Positions 1 to 6,691 of a stretch of 64,000 nucleotides of DNA are shown here, in pieces. Below the pieces are notes generated by a model that did not search any database, was not told where the DNA came from, and was given only the letters and a program-made list of their open reading frames with translations. The stretch spans positions 124,001-188,000 of the forward strand of contig NZ_AMRV01000005.1 in the NCBI RefSeq assembly GCF_000342165.1, read 5' to 3'. The position numbers were made by a program, and so were the translations under genes. Origin of the DNA: Pacificimonas flava. GTDB lineage: Bacteria > Pseudomonadota > Alphaproteobacteria > Sphingomonadales > Sphingomonadaceae. Each line of letters opens with the position of its first letter. Position 1 is the first letter of the stretch.

Positions 1-523
1 ATTCGTCGATAATTGCCGCCACCATCAATATGACAGCGATGAAGTAGATGCCGATCTTGCCGACCTGCACGAACCCCTTGATGGGCCGCATCCCCGCCTT
101 GGGGCGGCGCTGATAGAGGTCCTCTGCGAAATCGAATGTGGCACCCAGCGCTCGGGCGATGGTGAGTACCATGAACGCCTCGGCGAGATTCGTGACGACT
201 GCGATCACCTCCCCCGGCACATGCGGCACCAGGTCGATTCCTGCGCCGACGATGATGGCGGGGACAAGGTTGGAGAGACGGCGGGCGATGTTTGTCAGCC
301 CATCCGCCTCTTCGGCAATGGGTGTTTGGCGCAGGATGCGGCGGAAGAGTTGCAGGACAACCCGCTTCGCAATCCAGTTGCCCACCAACGCCGCCATCAG
401 CAGCAGAGCGATGGCAATGATGGATTCAAGCCAGGGACGCCCGGCGAAATCGATGCCGATCAAATCGAGAATGGGAAATTCCAGTGCTTGGGACAGGGCG
501 GCGCCAGCCTGACGGCCGCGCAC
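1..523 (-). CDS. Mechanosensitive ion channel, MscS/YbdG type (C-terminus cut off by window edge)
   Basis: The minus strand is open from a GTG at 523 to the window edge, so only about 174 N-terminal residues are visible. They include two hydrophobic stretches (IIAIALLLMAALVGNWI and IGIYFIAVILMVAA) and the phrase RPIKGFVQVGKIGIYF, which resembles the membrane-proximal region of YbdG/MscM-type small-conductance channels. Such channels sit in the inner membrane and release osmolytes on hypo-osmotic shock. The gene lies about 50 bases downstream of the antiporter on the same strand, so the two are probably co-transcribed. The start is uncertain: TTG at 526 is adjacent, and a weak AGGG precedes the GTG. 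Confidence 0.72.
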   Translation of the reverse strand, partial: MRGRQAGAALSQALEFPILDLIGIDFAGRPWLESIIAIALLLMAALVGNWIAKRVVLQLFRRILRQTPIAEEADGLTNIARRLSNLVPAIIVGAGIDLVPHVPGEVIAVVTNLAEAFMVLTIARALGATFDFAEDLYQRRPKAGMRPIKGFVQVGKIGIYFIAVILMVAAIIDE

Positions 524-572
524 CAATTGCCCTGCACGGGGGGCCGTTTCAACCCTGAGGGCGCGCGCCGGA

Positions 573-2249
573 TTACACGGGGGCGCTAGCGGCGGGCGGC
601 CGGGGCGCCGCGCCAAGAAGGTGGATGATCCGCACGGCGATCTCGCGTTCCCCCATGACGATATCGGGGACCTGCAACTGTGTCAGATGATCGACCTCGG
701 CATCCGAGTGCGCCCGGGCGATGGCCCGAACCCCGGGGTTCAGTTCACGGGCACGTACGAAGATTGCCCCTGCCTCGAACCCTTCCGGGATCGCGATCAA
801 CAAGGTTTCGGCACGGTCGATGCCGGCGGATTGCAGAATGCCGGGATCGAGCGCGTTCGCGCGCAGCACCTCGAAGCCGTCCCTTTCGGCCTGTTCCGCC
901 GTGTCGGACTGATCCTCGACGATAACAAAGGGAATTTTGTCCGATTTGAGCTGCTGGGCGACCAGGCTGCCGACGCGGCCGTAGCCGACCATGATTACGT
1001 GGCGTTCCGGCGCCGCTTCGCCAGCGTCCGCTTCGGCATCCGCTTCCGCATTGGCGGCCGCCCTGACTTCGGGCCGGCGCATGATCGCTGCGAAAATGAA
1101 CGGATTGACGAAGATCGAGATGATCGCGCCGGCGAGGATGAGGTCCCGCCCCTCGGCAGGAAGAAGGCCCAAACCCGTTCCCAGCGCAGCAAGGATAAAG
1201 GAAAATTCGCCGATCTGCGCAAGGCTGGCAGCGATGGTCAGGGCTTTGCCCGTCGAGTGGCCAAATGCGCGGACGATGAAGAACGCGGCGAGCGACTTGC
1301 CAACCACGATGATCGCGACGGTGGCGAGAAGTGGCAGCGGCTGCTCCAGCAGCACCGCGGGATTGAACAGCATTCCGACGGACACGAAGAAGAGCACCGC
1401 GAAAGCGTCCCGAAGCGGAAGCGTCTCCTCGGCCGCGCGGCGACTGAGCGGCGTTTCGCCAAGGATCATGCCGGCGAAGAACGCGCCGAGAGCGAACGAG
1501 ACATCGAAGACGAATGCTGCCCCGAACGCGACGCCGAGGGCGATGGCGAGGACGGCGAGACGGAACAGTTCACGCGAGCCTGTGTGGGCCACCCAATGCA
1601 GAGACGCCGGGATCACGCGACGGCCGATCAGCAGCATGACGGCGAAGAACGCCGCGACCTTCAGCACGGTTATCGCAATAGCGACCCAAATCTCCGAGGA
1701 TCCCGCACCCCCCGCGGTTCCGTTCAGAATGCCGGCAAGCGGTGGCAACAGGACCAGCGCCAGAACCATGACCAGATCCTCCACGATCAGCCATCCAACG
1801 GCGATGCGGCCGCGTTCCGTTTCGACAAGATTGCGGGCCTGAAGCGCCCTGAGCAGCACGACCGTGCTGGCCACGGAAAGCGCGAGGCCGAACACGAAGC
1901 CGCCGGCCAGGCTCCATCCCATGACCCATGAAAGGCCCATGCCGAGGAGAGTGGCAGATGCGATCTGTGCCACCGCTCCCGGAATGGCGATGTTCTTGAC
2001 CGCAAGAAGGTCGCGCAGAGAGAAGTGAAGGCCGACGCCGAACATCAGAAGGATGACGCCAAGCTCGGCGAGCTGGTTGGCCAGCCCCATGTCCGCCACA
2101 TAGCCCGGCGTGAAGGGTCCCACGAGGACGCCGGCAAGAAGGTACCCGGCAATCGGCGACACCTTAAGCTTGTGCGCGAGCGCCCCCATGAAGAACGCGC
2201 CGACGATACCGGCGACGATCATGGCGATCAGGGGGGCGTTGTGATGCAT
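573..2249 (-). CDS. Monovalent cation:proton antiporter, KefB/YbaL (CPA2) family with TrkA-N domain
   Basis: A 558-residue inner-membrane protein of the CPA2 group. About 12 hydrophobic segments fill residues 1-390, including KVSPIAGYLLAGVLVGPFTPG near the N-terminus. A cytosolic RCK/TrkA-N Rossmann domain follows, with the nucleotide-binding signature VGYGRVG in HVIMVGYGRVGSLVAQQL, and the tail is proline-rich. Family members exchange K+ (or Na+) for protons, gated by NAD(H) or glutathione adducts. I chose the ATG at 2249 because YbaL-type proteins begin MHH; a GTG nine codons upstream is in frame. A glutaredoxin-MauE gene lies upstream and an MscS-type gene downstream, both on the same strand. 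The ion transported cannot be told from sequence. Confidence 0.9.
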   Translation of the reverse strand: MHHNAPLIAMIVAGIVGAFFMGALAHKLKVSPIAGYLLAGVLVGPFTPGYVADMGLANQLAELGVILLMFGVGLHFSLRDLLAVKNIAIPGAVAQIASATLLGMGLSWVMGWSLAGGFVFGLALSVASTVVLLRALQARNLVETERGRIAVGWLIVEDLVMVLALVLLPPLAGILNGTAGGAGSSEIWVAIAITVLKVAAFFAVMLLIGRRVIPASLHWVAHTGSRELFRLAVLAIALGVAFGAAFVFDVSFALGAFFAGMILGETPLSRRAAEETLPLRDAFAVLFFVSVGMLFNPAVLLEQPLPLLATVAIIVVGKSLAAFFIVRAFGHSTGKALTIAASLAQIGEFSFILAALGTGLGLLPAEGRDLILAGAIISIFVNPFIFAAIMRRPEVRAAANAEADAEADAGEAAPERHVIMVGYGRVGSLVAQQLKSDKIPFVIVEDQSDTAEQAERDGFEVLRANALDPGILQSAGIDRAETLLIAIPEGFEAGAIFVRARELNPGVRAIARAHSDAEVDHLTQLQVPDIVMGEREIAVRIIHLLGAAPRPPAASAPV

Positions 2250-2442
2250 TGGCGATCCGCTTCGAAAAAGGTCCACGTTCGACCGGGACCGGCCGGCGCT
2301 CTCTACCGACTGTCTATCACAGCTGGCGAACGCGCGGGCAATGCGGGATCCGCCGGGCGAGAAAATCCTTCACCCGCTTCACGGTGCCGCGTCTTGGATT
2401 TTTCGCGCCCCCGCGCTCGCACATGGCGTGAATATGAGAAGG

Positions 2443-3189
2443 CTATTTGATCCACATCCAGATCGCCATCGCCACCATCATCAGGTTCTCGGTCAGCGAG
2501 ACGAAGCCGAGCGGCACGTTCGAGCCGCCGCCGACGCATGCGCATTTCAACTCGCGCTTGTCGATATAGACCGCCTTGAAGACGCTGATCGCGCCCACCG
2601 TGCCGATGAACAGCGCCACGGGCACCGATATGAAGTGCAGTGCGCCCGCGATCATCAGGATGCCGGCCAGCCCCTCCGCAAAGGGATAGATGAAACCATA
2701 GCGAACCCAGCGCCGCGCCAGGAGGTCGTAGTTCAGGAACATGGTCGAGAAGCTGCGCACGTCCTGCAGCTTCTGAACGGCCAGAAAGCACATGGAGATG
2801 GCGATGAACCATTCGGCGGCGCGGACGGTGAATATCTGCCCCAGCGCTGCCCAGCTGACCGCGAGCGCCATTAGCGCGGCGACGGAAAAGATCGCTATGA
2901 CCGGCTGATAGCTGGTCTCACCCTCCTTCTTCTGGCTCCGGCTTTTCCCGAAATATTCCCGCAGATCGTCATAGCCGCCGATGCGCCGACCCCCGATAAA
3001 GGTCTGCGGCGTGGTCGGCACGTCGTGGTTTTCCTTGAAGGCGTCGGTTTCCTCCCGCGTCGTCAGATGATGATCGTCCACGGCAAAGCCCTGACGGCGG
3101 AGCAGGTCGACGGTTTTCAGGCCGAACGGGCAAACATGCTGCGGCATGACCATACGGTAGACAGTTGCGGTCTTTTGGCGTGTCGCCAT
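2443..3189 (-). CDS. Glutaredoxin-MauE/DoxX fusion membrane protein
   Basis: 248 residues in two parts. Residues 1-80 form a glutaredoxin-like domain with the redox motif C-P-F-G and the typical segment VPTTPQTFIGGRRIGGYDDL. Residues from about 92 onward hold four to five hydrophobic helices resembling MauE/DoxX proteins, with a conserved CACVGGGSNVPLG motif before the last helix. MauE is required for disulfide-rich methylamine dehydrogenase, and glutaredoxins reduce thiols, so a membrane-linked thiol-redox role is reasonable; the substrate is unknown. A very strong ribosome site (AAGGAGG) precedes the ATG. The gene follows the CsoR-type regulator by 23 bases, which suggests a copper-responsive operon and perhaps repair of copper-damaged thiols. 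Confidence 0.82.
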   Translation of the reverse strand: MATRQKTATVYRMVMPQHVCPFGLKTVDLLRRQGFAVDDHHLTTREETDAFKENHDVPTTPQTFIGGRRIGGYDDLREYFGKSRSQKKEGETSYQPVIAIFSVAALMALAVSWAALGQIFTVRAAEWFIAISMCFLAVQKLQDVRSFSTMFLNYDLLARRWVRYGFIYPFAEGLAGILMIAGALHFISVPVALFIGTVGAISVFKAVYIDKRELKCACVGGGSNVPLGFVSLTENLMMVAMAIWMWIK

Positions 3190-3212
3190 GGTATCCTCCT
3201 TCGTTGCGGACG

Positions 3213-3497
3213 TTACCGCTTCGCTTTTTCAAACAGCGCAATCAGCTCGTTGAACTTCGTGCGCTGCTCGTCTTCGTTGCCAGAGCGAATGGCATCCGAG
3301 ACGCAGCAGGCTGCGTGATCCTTCAGCACTTCGCTCTCGGCGCGCGACAGGGCGGCGCGAACAGCCTGAATCTGCGTCAGGATGTCGATGCAATAACGGT
3401 CGTCCTCGACCATTTGCGCGATACCTCGCACCTGCCCGGCAATACGGTTGAAACGGTTCACCTTCGCCTTGCTGCGCGCTTGTGCCTCATCGGCCAT
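3213..3497 (-). CDS. csoR: CsoR-type metal-sensing transcriptional repressor
   Basis: A 94-residue all-helical CsoR/RcnR (DUF156) protein. The segment RFNRIAGQVRGIAQMV is the typical start of the fold. The Cu(I) ligand pattern of CsoR is present: a Cys in DRYCIDIL, then His and Cys four residues apart in DHAACCV, an X-Cys-His-Cys arrangement. Copper binding is expected to release the repressor from DNA. I chose the ATG at 3497 because GGAG lies six bases upstream; an ATG at 3515 would begin inside the operator. The gene is divergent from copA with two palindromes between them, and the glutaredoxin-MauE gene follows it. A nickel or formaldehyde sensor is less likely given the ligands and neighbours. 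Confidence 0.9.
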   Translation of the reverse strand: MADEAQARSKAKVNRFNRIAGQVRGIAQMVEDDRYCIDILTQIQAVRAALSRAESEVLKDHAACCVSDAIRSGNEDEQRTKFNELIALFEKAKR

Positions 3498-3514
3498 GTC
3501 CCGCTCCATTGTCA

Positions 3515-3528
3515 TACCCTGTAGGGGT
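3515..3528. promoter_or_regulatory. CsoR-like operator 1
   Basis: The sequence TACCCTGTAGGGGT contains ACCC-N5-GGGT, a GC-rich inverted repeat flanked by A/T as in known CsoR operators. It lies immediately upstream of the chosen csoR start, so it probably controls csoR itself. Confidence 0.65.
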
Positions 3529-3538
3529 GTTTATGTAG

Positions 3539-3553
3539 TACCCCCGCAGGGTA
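3539..3553. promoter_or_regulatory. CsoR-like operator 2
   Basis: TACCCCCGCAGGGTA is a palindrome with 5-base arms (TACCC / GGGTA) and a 5-base centre, close to the TACCCC-GGGGTA form recognised by CsoR proteins. A possible -10 (TATTTT, 3552-3557) starts within it, so repressor binding would block copA transcription. Confidence 0.72.
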
Positions 3554-3589
3554 TTTTTCAAGGGTATGGTTGGTGTGACCGGGATTTCC

Positions 3590-5488
3590 ATGATCAGTCG
3601 GCGGCAGGCTCTCGGCGGCGCAGCGGCGCTGGGTCTCGCGGGTCTTTCCGCCCCCTCCTGGGCGCATGGCGGAGACGTCCAGGCGCGCGAGATACGCAGC
3701 GGCTTCGACGCCGTGTCGGGAGAGGACATCGACCTGACCATCGCCCGCGGCACACGGCGGGTCGGCCGGCGTCAGGGCTCCGCGGTTGCGGTGAACGGCA
3801 GCGTGCCGGGGCCGCTGGTGCGTCTGAAACAGGGGCAGACGGTTCGGCTGAACGTCACCAATACATTGGATGAGGACAGCTCCATCCATTGGCATGGTCT
3901 GCTGGTTCCGTTTCAATATGACGGCGTGCCGGGGGTGAGCTTTCCCGGCATCGCCCCGGGCGAGACGTTCCGCTACGAATTCCCCGTTCGGCAGGCCGGC
4001 ACCTACTGGTGGCACAGTCATTCCGGGTTGCAGGAACAAACGGGTCATTATGGGCCGATCATCATCGAACCGGACGATCCCGATCCTGTGGAGGCGGACC
4101 GCGACTATGTCCTCCTGCTGTCGGAATTCACCCCGCATCACCCGCACCGGCTCATGGCGAAGCTGAAGAAGGGGGAGGGCTATTTCAATTATCAGCAGCG
4201 CAGCTGGACCGACGATTACCCGCTGACTGCCGAAGAGCGGCGCATGTGGGCGAAAATGCGCATGATGCCGACGGATATTCTGGACGTGACGGGCGCGGAA
4301 TATACCTATCTGGCGAACGGCCACGGCCCGGCGGACGGCCTGGAATATGCTTTTCGTCCCGGCGAGCGTGTTCGGCTGCGCCTGATCAACGGCAGCGCCA
4401 TGACGTTCTTCAACGTCCGGATACCCGGTCTGGTGATGACCGTCGTTGCGGCCGATGGGCAGAATGTGCGGCCCGTGGAGGTGGATGAGCTGCAGATCGG
4501 CGTGGCGGAAACCTATGATGTCATCGTCGAACCGCGCGGCGCGGCTGCCTATACCATCGCCGCGGAAAGCATGGACCGGTCAGGCATGGCGGTGGCGTCC
4601 CTCGTGAGCGCGCCTGGTGCGCGCGCCGACGTTCCGGCACTGCGCTCTCCGCCGCTCCTGACCATGGCCGACATGGGCATGAACCACGGCTCGGCGCACG
4701 GTATGGAGCATGGCGCGTCCCAAGGCATGAACCATGGCGCGTCCCAAGGCATGAACCATGGCGCGGCGCAGGGCATGGACCATGGGGCGATGGGCCATGG
4801 CGCCATGGCGGGGGATGCGACGGACCACACCGCCATGGATCACCCGGCCATGGACCACGGGGGCGGCAGCCATGCGGCCATGGGGCATAGTGATCAAGCG
4901 CCGGCCTCTGCGTCCATGAACGGCATGGACATGCGCGATACGGACCTCTTGCCGGACACCGTGAAGGTAGGACCGGGGATCGACATGGTTTCGATGAACC
5001 CCGTCGACCGCATGGGCGATCCCGGTATCGGCTTGGCGACGGTTCCGCACCGCACGCTGAATTACCGGATGCTGCGCGCACTCGCGCGCAACCCGGTACG
5101 CCCCCCGACGCGGGAGATGGAAATTCATCTGACCGGCAACATGGAACGCTACATGTGGTCCTTCGACGGTCAGAAATTCGCGGCCGTCAGCGACAGTCCG
5201 ATCCGCTTCGCCCATGACGAGCGGGTGCGCGTAAAGCTGGTCAACGACACGATGATGGCCCACCCCATCCACCTGCACGGCCATTTCTTTGAGCTGGTGA
5301 ACGGTGCGGACGCGGCGGACCAGCCGCTGAAGCATACGGTCATCGTACAGCCCGGCGGCAGCGCGACGTTCGACCTGACGGCGAACGAGCCGGGGGACTG
5401 GGCCTTTCACTGCCATCTTCTCTATCACATGCATGCCGGCATGTTTCAGGTCGTCAGCGTCGCCTTTCCGCAGGGAGAGGGCGCATGA
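3590..5488 (+). CDS. copA: Copper resistance multicopper oxidase CopA
   Basis: A 632-residue periplasmic multicopper oxidase. A Tat signal peptide opens the protein (SRRQALGG, then an Ala/Leu-rich stretch ending SWAHG). Copper-ligand motifs are HWHG near residue 100, WWHSHSG near 143, HPIHLHGHFF near 558 and HCHLLYHMHAGM near 607; together they supply the type 1 and trinuclear ligands. Between them, roughly residues 364-445 form a Met/His/Gly-rich repeat block typical of CopA proteins that bind extra copper. It probably oxidises Cu(I) and sequesters copper. The start at 3590 leaves a short leader after the operator; an ATG at 3566 is in frame but very close to the predicted transcription start. 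copB overlaps by 4 bases. Confidence 0.93.
   Translation: MISRRQALGGAAALGLAGLSAPSWAHGGDVQAREIRSGFDAVSGEDIDLTIARGTRRVGRRQGSAVAVNGSVPGPLVRLKQGQTVRLNVTNTLDEDSSIHWHGLLVPFQYDGVPGVSFPGIAPGETFRYEFPVRQAGTYWWHSHSGLQEQTGHYGPIIIEPDDPDPVEADRDYVLLLSEFTPHHPHRLMAKLKKGEGYFNYQQRSWTDDYPLTAEERRMWAKMRMMPTDILDVTGAEYTYLANGHGPADGLEYAFRPGERVRLRLINGSAMTFFNVRIPGLVMTVVAADGQNVRPVEVDELQIGVAETYDVIVEPRGAAAYTIAAESMDRSGMAVASLVSAPGARADVPALRSPPLLTMADMGMNHGSAHGMEHGASQGMNHGASQGMNHGAAQGMDHGAMGHGAMAGDATDHTAMDHPAMDHGGGSHAAMGHSDQAPASASMNGMDMRDTDLLPDTVKVGPGIDMVSMNPVDRMGDPGIGLATVPHRTLNYRMLRALARNPVRPPTREMEIHLTGNMERYMWSFDGQKFAAVSDSPIRFAHDERVRVKLVNDTMMAHPIHLHGHFFELVNGADAADQPLKHTVIVQPGGSATFDLTANEPGDWAFHCHLLYHMHAGMFQVVSVAFPQGEGA
4679..4774 (+). 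repeat. Four tandem 24-bp units coding for a Met/His octapeptide repeat in copA
   Basis: Units begin at 4679, 4703, 4727 and 4751 and encode M-x-H-G-x-x-x-G (MNHGSAHG, MEHGASQG, MNHGASQG, MNHGAAQG). The second to fourth units are nearly identical in DNA, which suggests recent slippage or unequal crossing-over. Degenerate units rich in MDHG, MGHG and HPAMDHG continue to about 4890. Confidence 0.9.
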
Positions 5489-6372
5489 AATCCGCCATTC
5501 TGGCCGCCGCCCTGCTGACAGCGCCCGCATTGGCGCAGCACGAAGGGCACGGTTCGGCGCCGAACCCGGTACAGATGGACCATGGTGCCATGGGGCACGA
5601 AGCAGTGGACCACAGCGAGAGGGGGCATCCGTCGGTGACCGCCGATCCACCGGCCGGCAGCGGACCGGCGCGGGCCGCCGACAGGATCTGGGGCGCGGAC
5701 GCCATGAGCGCGTCTCGCGAACGCCTGCTCCGGGAGCAGGGCGGCCAGCGCTATTTCTGGGTCATGGCGGACCGCGCCGAATATCGTCTGCGCGACGGCG
5801 CGGATGGCTATTTGTGGGATGTGCAGGGCTATTATGGCGGCGACCTCAACCGGTTCTGGTTCAAGTCCGAGGGTGAGGGCGCCTTCGGCGAGGACATCGA
5901 GGGCGCGGACATTCAGGGGCTGTGGAGCCACGCAATCGGTCCGTGGTTCGACCTGCAGGCGGGTGTGCGGCAGGATTTCGCCCCGCGCGACAGAACCTAT
6001 GGCGTCCTCGGCGTACAGGGGCTGGCCCCCTATTTGTTCGAACTGGACTTTGCCGCGTTTCTGTCGGACCGGGGCGATCTGACCGCGCGGCTGGAGGCGG
6101 AACTGGATCAGCGCATCACGCAGCGCCTGATCCTGCAGCCGCGCGCAGAGGTCGAACTGGCGGCGCAGGATGTGCCGGAACTGGGTATCGGCGCGGGACT
6201 GGACCGGGCGGAACTGGGGCTAAGGCTCCGTTATGAATTCGCCCGCGAATTCGCGCCCTATGTGGGTATCGAGCAGGAATGGCGGGTGGGCGGAAGCGCG
6301 GACTATGCCCGCGCAGAAGGTGAGGATGCCAGCGCGACCAATTTGGTCGCCGGCATTCGCATGTGGTTCTAA
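5485..6372 (+). CDS. copB: Copper resistance protein B (outer-membrane CopB)
   Basis: 295 residues with a Sec signal peptide (MKSAILAAALLTAPALA). A short Met/His-rich linker follows (QMDHGAMGHEAVDHSERGHP). The main domain begins with IWGADAMSASRE and continues as an amphipathic beta-rich region with many charged/aromatic alternations, ending in the aromatic residue Phe (GIRMWF), typical of an outer-membrane barrel. CopB is thought to bind or limit copper at the outer membrane together with CopA. Its ATG overlaps the copA stop (ATGA), so the two are translationally coupled and should share the CsoR-controlled promoter. It converges on the next gene with one base between stop codons. Confidence 0.93.
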   Translation: MKSAILAAALLTAPALAQHEGHGSAPNPVQMDHGAMGHEAVDHSERGHPSVTADPPAGSGPARAADRIWGADAMSASRERLLREQGGQRYFWVMADRAEYRLRDGADGYLWDVQGYYGGDLNRFWFKSEGEGAFGEDIEGADIQGLWSHAIGPWFDLQAGVRQDFAPRDRTYGVLGVQGLAPYLFELDFAAFLSDRGDLTARLEAELDQRITQRLILQPRAEVELAAQDVPELGIGAGLDRAELGLRLRYEFAREFAPYVGIEQEWRVGGSADYARAEGEDASATNLVAGIRMWF

Positions 6373-6373
6373 C

Positions 6374-6691
6374 CTATAGGCAGAGGCTGAGCGTCGCCGT
6401 CGGCATGCCGGTATAAGCCGCGGCGGCAAGGCCGGCCAGCGCGGCCCCGAACGCGACGCGGTCCAGCGTGCCGCCCATCCTGGCGCGGGGCCAAAAACTC
6501 CACGACAGGTAGGCCAGCGCGAGGAGCGAGAGTATCCACAGGCCGACGAGAAGCGTACGCGCGGCGTTCAGCGGGCCAAAGGACAGCTGGTGCCATTCCA
6601 GCGCGCAGGCTGCGCCCTCCATCGCATAGATCAGACTGAATGCGGCAGCCCAGAGCGTGAGCCCGGCCAACAGGCGAACGATCATGTTCAT
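6374..6691 (-). CDS. Small four-helix membrane protein of the oxidase operon, function unknown
   Basis: 105 residues with about four hydrophobic segments (LLAGLTLWAAAFSLIYAM, LLVGLWILSLLALAYLSW, VAFGAALAGLAAAAYTG and a short N-terminal part). I do not recognise a named family. Its ATG overlaps the stop of the fused oxidase subunit gene (ATGA), so it is the last gene of the ctaC-ctaDE operon. By position it could be a small fourth subunit or an assembly protein of the terminal oxidase; that is inference only. No metal-binding or catalytic motif is visible. Confidence 0.7.
   Translation of the reverse strand: MNMIVRLLAGLTLWAAAFSLIYAMEGAACALEWHQLSFGPLNAARTLLVGLWILSLLALAYLSWSFWPRARMGGTLDRVAFGAALAGLAAAAYTGMPTATLSLCL

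Noticed and set aside
621-1931. A 436-codon open frame antisense to the KefB-type gene
   Set aside because: It mirrors the third-position GC of the real gene and has Arg/Asp/Gly-rich composition with no family features.
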